From the NCBI RefSeq assembly GCF_003403015.1, contig NZ_QURL01000006.1:124001-188000 (forward strand): DNA of 64,000 bases. Reading direction: 5' to 3'. The notes under the pieces were generated by a model, which had not been told where the DNA came from, did no database searches, and saw only the letters and a program-made list of their open reading frames with translations. A program made the position numbers and the translations under genes. Source of the stretch: Fulvimarina endophytica (GTDB lineage Bacteria; Pseudomonadota; Alphaproteobacteria; Rhizobiales; Rhizobiaceae). This document shows, in pieces, positions 37,724 to 47,042 of this stretch (the first letter of the stretch is position 1; the number at the start of each line of letters is the position of its first letter).

Positions 37724-39787
37724 ATGATCTGGACGATTCAACGAAAGCTGATGGCGATCATCGCCATCGCCATGGTCCTCCTTCTGACCGGCATGGGCAT
37801 GCAGCTCAAGACGCTCTACGACGCGATTTATGCCGAACGGGAGAACCTCGTCCAAACCCAGGTGGCGAGCGCGCTCACCATCCTGTCCGGCTTTGCCGAA
37901 AGGGCCGGGAACGGGGAAATGACGACGGCCGAGGCCCAGAAGCGGGCCTTCGACGTCCTGCGTTCGATCCGCTTCGGCGAGGGGGACTATCTCTTCGTCT
38001 ACGATCCGAGCGGCAAGCGGTTGATGCATCCCGATCCGAAGAGCGAGGGCGTGAGTGCCTGGGACGCGCAGGATACGCGTGGCACCTACATGATCCGCGA
38101 GATGATCGCCCGTGCGGGCGAGGGCGGCGGCTTCACCACCTATTACAAGCCGCGTCTCAAGGGCGGCGAGGAGGTCCCTAAACTCGCCTATTCGACGCGG
38201 TTCGCGCCCTGGAACATCACCGTCGGCGCCGGCCTCTACGTGGACGATCTGATGGCGCAGTTCATGTCGGCCGCAAAGGTCGCCGGCCTGGTCGGGCTTC
38301 TCGCCTGCCTTCTGCTCGTCGCCTGTGTCCTCCCGCTCGCGCGCAGCATCTCCAAGCCCCTCGTCGAGGTCACCGGCGCGATGCGGCGGCTTGCCTCCGG
38401 CAATACCTCCGCGACCGTCGACATGGGTGATCGCCGAGACGAGATCGGCGAACTCGCCGATGTCTTCGAGACCTTCCGCAAGGCTGCCATCGATCGCGAT
38501 CGCCTCGAGAGCGAAGCGATCGAAAGCCACCGCATGCAGGCTCTCGCCAGCGAGCGCCAGGCCGGCATCGACAGCGAGAAGGCCCACGCCCTGCAAAGCT
38601 TCGTCGAGGTCGTCGAAACGAACTTCGCCCGGCTTGCCGAAGGCGATCTGACGGCGCGCATGAACGAGCCGCTGGCGCGGGAATTCGAGCCGATCCGCGA
38701 GACCTTCAATACGAGCGTCGCCGAGTTGGAGAAGGCGTTCTCGAAGGTGATGGGATCGGTGCACACGATCCGCGACGGCCTTCAGGAGATTACCGTCGCC
38801 TCGTCCGATCTCGCACAGCGTACCGAAAAGCAGGCCGCCAACCTCGAACAGACCGTGGCGGCGCTCGGCGATGTCAGCGGTGCCGTCGGCCAGACGGCGG
38901 ACGGGGCGGGTCAAGCCCAGGCGCTGGCCGACGGGGCCCGTGCGAAGGCCGAGCGCGGCGGCGAGGTGGCCGGAAAGGCCGTTGCGGCGATGTCCCGGAT
39001 CGAAGCCTCCTCGCAGAAGATCAATCAGATCATCGGGGTGATCGACGAAATCGCCTTCCAGACCAATCTTCTGGCCCTCAACGCCGGTGTCGAGGCGGCC
39101 CGTGCGGGTGAAGCCGGCAAGGGGTTCGCGGTCGTCGCACAGGAAGTGCGCGGCCTTGCCCAGCGCTCGGCCGAGGCGGCCAAGGAGATCAAGCAGCTCA
39201 TCGCGACCTCCCGCGAGCAGGTCGAGCAGGGCGTCGAACTCGTCACGCTTTCCGGCCACTCGCTGGAGGAGATCGTCGGAGAGGTCTCCTCGATGACGAG
39301 CCTCATCGCCACGATCGCAAGCCGGGCCCGCGAGCAGGCCATCACCCTGCGCGAGGTCTCGGGCGCGGCCGACCAGATGGACAAGATCACCCAGCAGAAC
39401 GCCGCCATGGTGGAAGAGGCGACGGCCGCCGCACGCTCGCTCGCCGACGAGACCGGGGAATTGTCCGACGTGGTGAGCCGGTTCAGGATTTCCGGTATCC
39501 AGCAATCCGCGCAGGCCTATTCGGGCTCTGCGGTGAGCCGGGTTCGCAGCAGTGGCGGGGCAGGGGGCCGGGATATCGGCGCGGCGCCCCGGATTTCGGC
39601 GACGCCTGCCCGGGTCCTTTCGGGACCTGCGGCGGTCGGGCCCCAGAGCCGTGCGCCCTCGGGTGTCAATCCTGTCCACGGACTGCAGAGCCAGTTGAGC
39701 GGCTTCACATCGGGATCAAAGGCGAAATCACCGGCCAATGCGAGCGCGGCTCCTGCCGAAGAGGCAGGCGACTGGATCGAGTTCTGA
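37724..39787 (+). CDS. Methyl-accepting chemotaxis protein with single Cache domain
   Basis: 687 residues from the ATG at 37724. First transmembrane helix about 8-30; periplasmic single-Cache sensor with RSIRFGEGDYLFVYDPSGKRLMHP and TRFAPWNITVGAGLYVDD; second helix about 180-205; HAMP; then a signalling domain with tip [23 protein letters not shown] long Ser/Gly/Pro tail (about 600-680) ends in EAGDWIEF, resembling the pentapeptide tether by which CheR/CheB dock. Cache sensors of this type often bind small carboxylates. No che genes nearby. Confidence 0.94.
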   Translation: MIWTIQRKLMAIIAIAMVLLLTGMGMQLKTLYDAIYAERENLVQTQVASALTILSGFAERAGNGEMTTAEAQKRAFDVLRSIRFGEGDYLFVYDPSGKRLMHPDPKSEGVSAWDAQDTRGTYMIREMIARAGEGGGFTTYYKPRLKGGEEVPKLAYSTRFAPWNITVGAGLYVDDLMAQFMSAAKVAGLVGLLACLLLVACVLPLARSISKPLVEVTGAMRRLASGNTSATVDMGDRRDEIGELADVFETFRKAAIDRDRLESEAIESHRMQALASERQAGIDSEKAHALQSFVEVVETNFARLAEGDLTARMNEPLAREFEPIRETFNTSVAELEKAFSKVMGSVHTIRDGLQEITVASSDLAQRTEKQAANLEQTVAALGDVSGAVGQTADGAGQAQALADGARAKAERGGEVAGKAVAAMSRIEASSQKINQIIGVIDEIAFQTNLLALNAGVEAARAGEAGKGFAVVAQEVRGLAQRSAEAAKEIKQLIATSREQVEQGVELVTLSGHSLEEIVGEVSSMTSLIATIASRAREQAITLREVSGAADQMDKITQQNAAMVEEATAAARSLADETGELSDVVSRFRISGIQQSAQAYSGSAVSRVRSSGGAGGRDIGAAPRISATPARVLSGPAAVGPQSRAPSGVNPVHGLQSQLSGFTSGSKAKSPANASAAPAEEAGDWIEF

Positions 39788-39987
39788 TCGTCCTCCTCCG
39801 GGGGCTACCCTTGAGGATAACCGGCAACGTTAAACCCTGGTCGGTCGGCCAACCGGCCGGGGTTTCACATGAAACAACGCCCTGATGCCAGGGCCGTGGG
39901 GGCCCTCTTCCGCGCTTGCAAAGGTTGGGACCCAGCCCGGCATCGAACAGGCCATTCGGCGAGAGAGAGAAGGCCGTGAGATCCGCT

Positions 39988-40869
39988 TCAGGCGATCTCC
40001 ACATGGGGAAGGCCGACGCCGAGGACGCCGGGATTTAACAGAAACGTCATTCCCGCCTGTTCGTCGAGAGAGATCTCGTCCGGGGTCATGTGCTCCCAGG
40101 CCGTCGTCAGGATCATCCGGTCGGCCCTGCGGCCGATGAAGGCCGGGCAGGTGGGCTGGCTCGCCGGAACATCGATCCGGCGGACGACCTCGCCTTCGGG
40201 CGACAGGACCAGCACCGCCCTCCCGCCCCAGGACGCGATGAAGATCGTGCCGTCGCTCGCCGTGCAGGCTCCGTCGTGATGGCCGCTCTGGCCGGTCTGA
40301 TCATGAAACGGGTTCGGCTCGCCGGTCGGCAGGCCGGTCAGGGGATCGACCGCGACGCGCAGGAGGTGATTGGTGGCCGTATCGCAGAAATAGCCGGTCG
40401 CGCCATCGGGCGAGAAGCAGATGCCGTTCGGAATGCTGATATTGCCGAAGAGCTTCGTGATCCGGCCCTTGCGATAATGATAGATCGCGCCCGCGCCGGT
40501 TTCGGCCCGCCGGCCCATGGTGCCGATCCAGAGCGCGCCCGAAGGGTGGACATTGCCGTCGTTCGACCGGGTCTGCGGATCGTCTGCCTCGAGCGGCAGG
40601 TGCAGTTCCAGGGCCCCGCTCGCCCGGTCGCGCAGATAGAGACCGTCATCCATCGCCATGATCTGCCGGTGCTCGTCGACGCCGTGGATCTCGCTCGCCA
40701 TGCGGGGCAGGGGATGGGCCGCGATGCGCCGCGTCTCCATCGGCATCTCGTAGAGCGTGCGCCCGAGGATATCGATCCAGTGAACGGTGTCGGTCAGCGC
40801 GTCGTAGCTCGGGCCTTCGCCGAGCTCCAGTCTGCGCCTGTCGAGGATCGTGATCGTCTCGTCGGCCAT
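39988..40869 (-). CDS. SMP-30/gluconolactonase/LRE family protein
   Basis: 293 residues, six-bladed propeller family. LELGEGPSYDALTDTVHWIDI carries the metal-binding Glu, RSNDGNVHPSGALWIGTMG the central Asn and GNVHPSG, ISIPNGICFSPDGATGYFCDT the metal-binding Asn, and HDGACTASDGTIFIASWG the catalytic Asp. Such enzymes open sugar lactones (glucono-, arabino-, xylono-). No sugar dehydrogenase lies beside it here. Cytoplasmic (no signal). Confidence 0.92.
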   Translation of the reverse strand: MADETITILDRRRLELGEGPSYDALTDTVHWIDILGRTLYEMPMETRRIAAHPLPRMASEIHGVDEHRQIMAMDDGLYLRDRASGALELHLPLEADDPQTRSNDGNVHPSGALWIGTMGRRAETGAGAIYHYRKGRITKLFGNISIPNGICFSPDGATGYFCDTATNHLLRVAVDPLTGLPTGEPNPFHDQTGQSGHHDGACTASDGTIFIASWGGRAVLVLSPEGEVVRRIDVPASQPTCPAFIGRRADRMILTTAWEHMTPDEISLDEQAGMTFLLNPGVLGVGLPHVEIA

Positions 40870-40970
40870 TCTCTCTCCCTCCTGCCGGACGGGCCTCGTC
40901 CGGCTGTGCCCGGCCCCGTCCTTCCGCCGACCGCGCGGCGGATGCCTCGATGCTCCGGCTTACCGCCGGC

Positions 40971-41014
40971 GCATCGGATGATCCGAAAACCGGGCCCGTT
41001 CCTCGGTCCGATGC
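40971..41014. repeat. Two-hairpin intergenic repeat, copy A (second half)
   Basis: GCATCGGA (40971-40978) and TCCGATGC (41007-41014) enclose CCGAAAACCGGGCCCG-type sequence, matching the second half of copies at 44488-44579 and 63754-63845. The left part is diverged (GCTCCGGCTTACCGCCGGC against CTCCTGTTTCCTGCCGAC). Confidence 0.7.
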
Positions 41015-41064
41015 TCCGGGGCATCTTGTCCTTCTCCCATGCCGGGCAAGCTCTTCAAGGCACG

Positions 41065-41094
41065 AAAAAAACCGGCATCCTTTCGGATGCCGGT
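41065..41094 (-). terminator. Rho-independent terminator of the Omp25/31-type gene
   Basis: On the minus strand ACCGGCATCC pairs with GGATGCCGGT over a GAAA loop and is followed by seven Us (A-run at 41065-41071). It lies 32 bases past the barrel gene's stop. Confidence 0.9.
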
Positions 41095-41125
41095 TCGAAG
41101 TTGGACGTTGGAGGTTCGTCGAAGC

Positions 41126-41974
41126 TTATTTGAACTTGTAGGAGATCTTCGCGGTGACGGTGTGGAAGTCGAAGTCGTCGTCCACGACGAAGTCCGTCGA
41201 GCCGCCGACGCCACCTGCGAAGGGGCCGCCCGCCAGGCGCGTGGAGCCACCGCCACCGAGGTTCACGTAGAGGTATTCGGCGCCGAAGGACATGTTGTCG
41301 GTGAACATGACTTCCATGCCGCCGCCGACGGCGTATCCGACATCGTCCTCGTCCTCACGCACGATGGCCGGATTGGCGGCCGTGATCGCCGGGGAGTCGG
41401 AGGAGAAGTTGTAGTCGACATTGCCATAGGCGAGACCGCCGGTGGCATAGGCAAGGGTCGACGGCGTCACCAGGTAACCGGCGCGAGCGCGGACCGTGCC
41501 GAGGAAGTCGAGATTGCGCTCGGTGCGGTAGAAGGCCGGCGTCGAGGAGTCGGCCGTGGAGTTACGGCTGACGTCGATCGCGTTGAAGTCGGCGACGGCA
41601 CCGATGACGAACTGGTCGATCTGGTAGTCGTAACCGATATGCGCACCGCCGACGAAGCTGGAGTCGAAGCTCGACTCGTAATTGCGGCCGAAGGCGCCAC
41701 CGAGCGAACCGGTCGGGTTGCCGGCGTTCGTGCCGACGACGCCGGCGCGGTTCAGCGCGAAGCCGTTGGTCTGGAGCGTGACATTGTCGGGGTTCGACGG
41801 ATTGAAGGCACCACCACCCTGCACACCGACGTAGAGACCCGTCCAGCCCGAAGCGACCGGCTCGATCATCATCGGCGCCGGAGCCATCATCTGCTCTTCA
41901 TAGACGACGTCGGCTGCGAGCGACGGCACGGTCAGCATGGAAAGCGCGGCGGAGGACAGAAGAAGGCGTCTCAT
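41126..41974 (-). CDS. Outer-membrane beta-barrel protein (Omp25/Omp31-like)
   Basis: 282 residues from the ATG at 41974, which starts the signal peptide (MRRLLLSSAALSMLTVPSLAADVV). SGWTGLYVGVQGGGAFNPS is the first strand of the porin_OmpA/Omp25-31 group, followed by strands such as AHIGYDYQIDQFVIGAVADFN and AGYLVTPSTLAYATGGLAYG; the chain ends TAKISYKFK with the terminal-aromatic pattern. Related Brucella and Rhizobium proteins are abundant surface antigens that stabilise the envelope. Single gene with a strong terminator; AAGGGATAGG precedes the ATG. An upstream open frame (to 42133) is not translated in my view. Confidence 0.93.
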   Translation of the reverse strand: MRRLLLSSAALSMLTVPSLAADVVYEEQMMAPAPMMIEPVASGWTGLYVGVQGGGAFNPSNPDNVTLQTNGFALNRAGVVGTNAGNPTGSLGGAFGRNYESSFDSSFVGGAHIGYDYQIDQFVIGAVADFNAIDVSRNSTADSSTPAFYRTERNLDFLGTVRARAGYLVTPSTLAYATGGLAYGNVDYNFSSDSPAITAANPAIVREDEDDVGYAVGGGMEVMFTDNMSFGAEYLYVNLGGGGSTRLAGGPFAGGVGGSTDFVVDDDFDFHTVTAKISYKFK

Positions 41975-42457
41975 GAAACCTATCCCTTTGAGGCGGAAAC
42001 GAAAAAAAACATTCGAACCGAGTTGGTTATGGCGGATGCCATTGAGCGTGAAGGTGACGCGGGACGCGATCCTAAGCAAGCCGGAATATGCGCGTGTACC
42101 ATTTGCGGAATGGGGGTGTGACAGCTTCGTCACGCGGCAGGCGGGCGGCTCGCTCCAAGGGGCCCACGAGATCGCCGGAAGCGTGATCGCGGCGGGAGGC
42201 CGTCAGCGCCATATGATGTGCGAAAACAGGAGGTTGAAGCGCTTGTTCGGCTGGGTTGCCAGCGATCCTCTCCTGCTACTCACGGCCCCGTGATTGCGAT
42301 CCTCGCGCGATCTGCGAATTTATTTTCGCGCCGAGGAACCAAATCGCGATTTGGAACGTAAGGGCGCCTTTCGGGGCGCGGCGAGCACCGGAAACGCGGT
42401 GAAGAGGCGCGCCCGCGGAGCGCAGCGCACCTCGTGCCGGAGGGGTCGATCGAGGGG
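41975..42457. other. Long gap between barrel gene and degP
   Basis: 483 bases. The barrel gene's promoter and leader are near 41975-42150, partly AT-rich with an A8 run (T8 on the minus strand) at about 42003-42010. A perfect 16-bp palindrome lies at 42340-42355. No gene-like frame or RNA is clear; the distal 60-80 bases after degP are GC-rich. Confidence 0.45.
42340..42355. promoter_or_regulatory. Perfect 16-bp palindrome
   Basis: CCAAATCGCGATTTGG is fully self-complementary with no spacer, more AT-rich than the flanks, 366 bases upstream of the barrel gene and 100 bases past the degP stop. It could be an operator or a relic; nothing else marks it. Confidence 0.4.
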
Positions 42458-44377
42458 TCAGTCAAGCGGCAGGACGATGAAGCGCAGGTCCCCGTCGGTT
42501 CCGGCCACCAGAAGAAGGGCGTTGCGCCGCCCGCTTTCCTTCATCTCGCTGAGCTTGTCGGCGACCTCCGAGGCCGAGCCGACCTCTTCCTGCGCGACCT
42601 CGCGGATTGTCATGCCGGGTTCGATGCCCTTCTCGGCGGCATTGGAGCCTGGATCGACCTCGGTGATCAGAACGCCCTCGGCGTCCTCGGAGAGGCCGAA
42701 CTGCGATCGTGCATCCGCATCGAGGGCCCCGAGCGTCAGCCCGAGAACCTCGACGGGTGCCGCCTGCGCATCGCCGCCGGAGGTCGCGTCGTCGGAGGCG
42801 CCGCCGTCGCCGGTCTCCTCACCGGGGCCGGCTTCCTCGCCGCCTGCCGCCGCCAGCTTCTCCTCGCCGTCTTCAAGGCGGCCGAGCGTGATCGTCACGG
42901 TCATCGGTTCGGCATCGGTCTCGCGCGAGGTCTTGCGCAGGATCTCGACGTCCACCGTCTTGCCGACAGGCGTCTCGGCGACGATGCGGGGCAGGTCGCG
43001 GGAGGTCTCGACCGGCTTGCCGTCGAAGCCGGTGATGACGTCGCCGGCCTTCAGCGCATCCGCCGACGGCCCGTCCTCGATCGTGCCGACGACGACGGCG
43101 CCCTTGGTGCCCTCGATGCCGAGCCCGCTCGCGATGTCGTCGGTGACGGCCGAGAGGCGGATGCCGAGCCAGCCCCGGCGGGTCTCGCCGAACTGGCGCA
43201 GCTGATCGACCACGTTGAGGGCGAGGTTCGAGGGAACCGAGAAGCCGATGCCGATCGAACCGCCGGTGGGCGACATGATCGCCGTGTTGATGCCCACCAC
43301 ATTGCCGTTCATGTCGAAGAGCGGGCCGCCGGAATTGCCGCGATTGATGGCGGCGTCGGTCTGGATGAAATTGTCGTAGGGGCCGGCATTGATGTTGCGC
43401 CCGCGTGCCGAGACGATGCCGATCGACACCGAGCCGCCGAGGCCGAAGGGATTGCCGATCGCCATCACCCAGTCGCCGATATGGACGGCTTCCGAGTCCC
43501 CGAAGGCGACCGAGGCCAGCGGCTCGTCGGCCGAGACCTTCAGGACGGCGAGATCGGTCTTCGGATCGCGGCCGAGGAGTTCGGCCTCGAGCTGCGTGCC
43601 GTCCGCGAAGTTCACGGTGATTTCGTCGGCATCCTGGATCACGTGATTGTTGGTGACGACGATCCCCGACGGATCGATGACGAAACCCGAACCGAGAGAC
43701 TGGACCCGGCGTCCGGCCGGGCCCTCGTCGCCGCGCAGGAGATCGTCGAAGAAGTCCTGGAGAGGCGAGCCCTCGGGGGCTTCGAGAGGCGGGATGCCGC
43801 CGCCCGGACGCTCGACACGCTGGGCGGTCGATATGTTGACCACCGCGTCGAGCAGGCTTTCGGCGAGGGCCGAAACCGATTGGGGCCCCTGCGGGGTTGT
43901 CGGCGGCGTCACGGTCGCGCGGCTGACGTCGCCGGCCTGCGAACCCGTCTTGTTCTCGCTGGCGGGCGGTGCGGGAAGCGCCGGCACGGGCGTCTCTTCG
44001 GCGCCCGTGCCCGGGGCAGGGGCCTCCTCGCCCGGTGCGGCGGGAGCGCCGGCTCCCTCCTCGGGCGCGGGCACCTGCGGAGCGCTCGGGGCCGGATCGG
44101 CGGGCGCCGCAGGTGGCATGGTGCCGGAGGGCGCGCCCTCGTTCGGGGCCGGAGCCGATGGCGCGGCCGGCGGGGCGGGCGTTTCACCCGGGGCGGGCGC
44201 TGCGTCGGAAGGCGGAGCCGCGTCCGGTGCCGGCGCGGGGATTTCCGGCGGCGCCGGGGGGAGTTCGGTCTGCCCGCTGTCCTGCCCCATATCGGTCTGG
44301 GCGACGGCCGGGGCTGCGATTGCGAGGCCGCAAAGGGCGACGCTCGTCAGAAGGAGGCGCTGCAGGCGTTGCGTCAT
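42458..44377 (-). CDS. degP: Do-family serine endoprotease (DegP/HtrA)
   Basis: 639 residues. Signal peptide about 1-27 (cleavage near AVAQ), so periplasmic. Trypsin-like domain with catalytic His245 (VTNNHVIQD), Asp275 (KTDLAVLK) and Ser349 (NRGNSGGPLFD), then two PDZ domains (about 400-490 and 540-635). It degrades or refolds misfolded envelope proteins. Between the signal and protease domain lies a very Pro/Ala-rich stretch (about 38-165), and an acidic Gly/Ala/Asp stretch (about 510-545) separates the PDZ domains; both are longer than in E. coli DegP (about 474 residues). It follows hflC but a terminator lies between them. Confidence 0.95.
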   Translation of the reverse strand: MTQRLQRLLLTSVALCGLAIAAPAVAQTDMGQDSGQTELPPAPPEIPAPAPDAAPPSDAAPAPGETPAPPAAPSAPAPNEGAPSGTMPPAAPADPAPSAPQVPAPEEGAGAPAAPGEEAPAPGTGAEETPVPALPAPPASENKTGSQAGDVSRATVTPPTTPQGPQSVSALAESLLDAVVNISTAQRVERPGGGIPPLEAPEGSPLQDFFDDLLRGDEGPAGRRVQSLGSGFVIDPSGIVVTNNHVIQDADEITVNFADGTQLEAELLGRDPKTDLAVLKVSADEPLASVAFGDSEAVHIGDWVMAIGNPFGLGGSVSIGIVSARGRNINAGPYDNFIQTDAAINRGNSGGPLFDMNGNVVGINTAIMSPTGGSIGIGFSVPSNLALNVVDQLRQFGETRRGWLGIRLSAVTDDIASGLGIEGTKGAVVVGTIEDGPSADALKAGDVITGFDGKPVETSRDLPRIVAETPVGKTVDVEILRKTSRETDAEPMTVTITLGRLEDGEEKLAAAGGEEAGPGEETGDGGASDDATSGGDAQAAPVEVLGLTLGALDADARSQFGLSEDAEGVLITEVDPGSNAAEKGIEPGMTIREVAQEEVGSASEVADKLSEMKESGRRNALLLVAGTDGDLRFIVLPLD

Positions 44378-44487
44378 CGGTCTCGTCGTCCTCTGTGGTC
44401 GGGCGCACGGGCGCGGCCGCTCAAGAATTCATGCGGCAAGTCTCGAGTGCAAGTGTGGCATAAGTTTCTCCCGCACAGCTTGGAGCC

Positions 44488-44579
44488 TCGGACCCGATTT
44501 CAGAATCGGGTCCGAAACTCCTGTTTCCTGCCGACGCATCGGATGGCCCGAAAACCGGGTCCACGTTTCGGTCCGATGC
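44488..44579. repeat. Two-hairpin intergenic repeat, copy B
   Basis: First hairpin: TCGGACCCGATT (44488-44499) pairs with AATCGGGTCCGA (44504-44515), 12 perfect bp. After a short CTCCTGTTTCCTGCCGAC-type linker, second hairpin GCATCGGA (44536-44543) with TCCGATGC (44572-44579), enclosing CCGAAAACCGGGTCC. It lies between degP and hflC. Copies also at 63754-63845 and, in part, 40971-41014. Confidence 0.85.
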
Positions 44580-44621
44580 CGGAGCCGCCGTTGCGCGTTG
44601 CGCGCGGGGGGAAGGCCGCAC

Positions 44622-44662
44622 AAAAAAGCGCCCCCGGTCACCGAATGGAGACCGGGGGCGCT
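44622..44662 (-). terminator. Rho-independent terminator of hflKC
   Basis: On the minus strand AGCGCCCCCGGT pairs with ACCGGGGGCGCT (12 bp, perfect), followed by six Us (A-run 44622-44627). It lies 12 bases after the hflC stop, separating hflKC from degP. Confidence 0.92.
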
Positions 44663-44673
44663 CACGATGTCAG

Positions 44674-45780
44674 TTATTGAACGGCAGCAGGTGCCTGCGA
44701 ACCGGTCGCGGCCGGCGCGCCCTGGCCGGGCGCGGCATTCGCCTGCCCGCCCGAGCCGCCTGCATCACCACCACCGGAGCCGGAGCCGGACGCGGCCCCG
44801 GACTGGCCGGTGTTCGCAGCGCCGCTCGCAGCACCGCCGGACCCGCCGCCCTGCGAGGTCGGCGCGAGGTTGCGGAGCGTATCCGTGCCGGAATTGGAGC
44901 TGCCGCCCAGGCCGTCGCTCTGGAAGTAGCGGAAGAACTCCGAATCCGGCGACAGGACGAGGGTCGTGCCGGAATTCTCCAGGGCCTGACGATAGGCGCC
45001 CATCGACCGGTAGAAGTCGAAGAACTCGGGGTCCTCGCCGAAGGCCTGGCCGAAGATGCGCGTGCGCTCGGCATCGCCTTCACCCTGCAGGATCTCCGCG
45101 TCGCGCCGGGCGCCCGCCGTGGTCTCGACCACTTCGCGATCGGCCGAAGCGCGGATCTGCCGCGCCGCCACCTGACCGCGCGCCCGCAGGCGCTCGGCCT
45201 CGGCGAGACGCTCGGCCTGCATGCGCTCATAGGTCTGTTCGGACACCTCCTCGGTGAGGTCGGTGCGGCGGATGCGCACGTCGTCCACCGTGATGCCGAG
45301 GGTCTGCGCGTCGGGCACGATCTCGTCGCGCACCTGGCGCATCATCTCTGCGCGCTCGTTCGACAGCGCCGCCTCGAAGCCGCGAAGGCCGTAGACCCGG
45401 CGCAGGGCCGCGTCGAGACGGGTGCGCAGGCGCTGTTCGGCCTGCGGGATCGAGCCCGAAACCGTCTGGCGGAAACGCGCCGCATCCGAGATGTTGTAGA
45501 CCAGGAACGCGTCGACCACGTAGAAGCGTCCGCCCGAGACCTGAACGCGGATGTCGTCGAGGTCGAAGCGCAGCAGGCGGTCGGGCAGCATCTGCACCGT
45601 GTCGGCGCCGGCGAAGCCGAAGGGAAGCTTGGCGTAGAGCCCCGGTTCCTCGACCACCCGCTGGATCTCGCCGAACCGAAGGACGATGGCCTGCTCCTTC
45701 TCGTTCACGACGAAGAGCGAGTTGTAGACGATCAGGACCGCGACCGCGACGACGGCGATGAGAGCGTAGAGTTTGGTCAT
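44674..45780 (-). CDS. hflC: HflC, SPFH-domain regulator of FtsH
   Basis: 368 residues. N-terminal membrane anchor (YALIAVVAVAVLIVYNSLFVV), then a prohibitin/SPFH domain (about 25-200; VRRTDLTEEVSEQTYERMQAE appears in part) and a coiled coil rich in Glu/Arg/Ala up to about 260. With HflK it forms a large cage round the FtsH protease in the inner membrane and limits its access. The last about 60 residues are Gly/Ser/Ala-rich, longer than in E. coli HflC (334 aa). ATG overlaps the hflK stop by one base. Confidence 0.96.
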   Translation of the reverse strand: MTKLYALIAVVAVAVLIVYNSLFVVNEKEQAIVLRFGEIQRVVEEPGLYAKLPFGFAGADTVQMLPDRLLRFDLDDIRVQVSGGRFYVVDAFLVYNISDAARFRQTVSGSIPQAEQRLRTRLDAALRRVYGLRGFEAALSNERAEMMRQVRDEIVPDAQTLGITVDDVRIRRTDLTEEVSEQTYERMQAERLAEAERLRARGQVAARQIRASADREVVETTAGARRDAEILQGEGDAERTRIFGQAFGEDPEFFDFYRSMGAYRQALENSGTTLVLSPDSEFFRYFQSDGLGGSSNSGTDTLRNLAPTSQGGGSGGAASGAANTGQSGAASGSGSGGGDAGGSGGQANAAPGQGAPAATGSQAPAAVQ

Positions 45781-47042
45781 CAGTTCTGCCCCCCGGCATT
45801 GGAGCCGGCATTGGAGCGGGCGCTCGTTCCGCCTGCGCCGCCGAGATTGAGAGTGGAGCCCTGGGCGAGCGGCCCGGTGGCGCCCGAATTGCCGTTGCCG
45901 TTGTTGCCGGCTCCGGCTCCGGCTCCGGTCGACTGGCGCTGCAGTTCGGTAAGCGGCAGGTAGGGAACGACGCCCTGTCCGCCGCCGGCGCCTTCCTGCA
46001 TGATGATCTTGTTGGAGTCGCGCAGCACGTTCTCCATCGTCTCGAGGAACAGGCGCTTGCGCGTCACCTCGGGCGCGGTCTCGTATTCGCGAAGGATCGC
46101 GGAGAAGCGCTGCGCCTCACCCTCGGCTTCCTGAACGACGCGGTTCTTGTAGGCCGCCGCGTCCTCGCGGATCTGGGCTGCCTCGCCTCGGGCCTGGCCG
46201 ACGCGGTTGTTGCGGTAGCGGTTGGCCTCCTCGATGAAGCGGTCCTCGTCCTGCTCGGCGCGCTGGACCTCGTCGAAGGCGTCCGCAACCTGGGGCGGCG
46301 GCGCCGCGTCCTCGATCGAGATGGCGTTGACGCGAATGCCCGCACCGTACTCGTTGAGGGTCTGCTGGGTGATGCCGCGCACCTCCTCGGCGATGCCGGC
46401 GCGGTCGTCGCGGAAGACGTCCTGCACGGGGCGTCGGCCGACGACCTCGCGCATGGCGCTTTCCGACACCTGCTGGACCATCGCGACCGGATCCTGGACG
46501 TTGAACAGGAAGTTCGCCGGCTCGTCGATCTGGTAGAGGACCGCGAACTGGACGTCGACGATGTTTTGGTCGCCCGAGAGCATCAGGCCGGAATTGTCGC
46601 CGCGCTGGGCCGAGCCGAGCGTGATCTGGCTTTCCACCACCGGAACGGTATCGACGGTCTCGATCGGCCAGAGAATGAAGTGCAGGCCGGGCTGTGCGAG
46701 TTCCTGCTTGGGCTTGCCGAACAGCATTTCGACGCCGACCTCGTCCGGCTGGACGGTGTAGACGGACTTGTAGAGCCAGAGCGCTCCGAGAGCTGCGACC
46801 ACGAGCAGGGCGATGGCGCCGCCGCCGGCAGCTCCTCCGCCACCCCCGGGCATCGCCCGCTTCAGCCGGTCGCCGCCACGGCGCAGGATGTCCTCCAGAT
46901 CGGGGCTGTTGTTGGGGCCGTTGCCGCCGCCGCCGCCGCCGCCTGGACGCGGGCCCTGCGGACGCTGACCCCAGGGGCCGCCGCCGCCTTGTCCGCCGCT
47001 ACCCTTCCAGCCACCGTTACCGGTCTGATTGCTCCAAGGCAT
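45780..47042 (-). CDS. hflK: HflK, SPFH-domain regulator of FtsH
   Basis: 420 residues. The N-terminus is a Gly/Pro/Gln-rich cytoplasmic arm (MPWSNQTGNGGWKGSGGQG...), then a transmembrane helix (about 75-95, AIALLVVAALGALWLYKSVY), an SPFH domain with QPDEVGVEMLFGKPKQEL, and a long coiled coil containing IEEANRYRNNRVGQARGEAAQ. Partner of HflC in the FtsH-HflKC supercomplex. Gene order thyA-folA-hflK-hflC-degP fits Rhizobiales. A 222-base gap before it should carry its own promoter. Confidence 0.96.
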   Translation of the reverse strand: MPWSNQTGNGGWKGSGGQGGGGPWGQRPQGPRPGGGGGGGNGPNNSPDLEDILRRGGDRLKRAMPGGGGGAAGGGAIALLVVAALGALWLYKSVYTVQPDEVGVEMLFGKPKQELAQPGLHFILWPIETVDTVPVVESQITLGSAQRGDNSGLMLSGDQNIVDVQFAVLYQIDEPANFLFNVQDPVAMVQQVSESAMREVVGRRPVQDVFRDDRAGIAEEVRGITQQTLNEYGAGIRVNAISIEDAAPPPQVADAFDEVQRAEQDEDRFIEEANRYRNNRVGQARGEAAQIREDAAAYKNRVVQEAEGEAQRFSAILREYETAPEVTRKRLFLETMENVLRDSNKIIMQEGAGGGQGVVPYLPLTELQRQSTGAGAGAGNNGNGNSGATGPLAQGSTLNLGGAGGTSARSNAGSNAGGQN

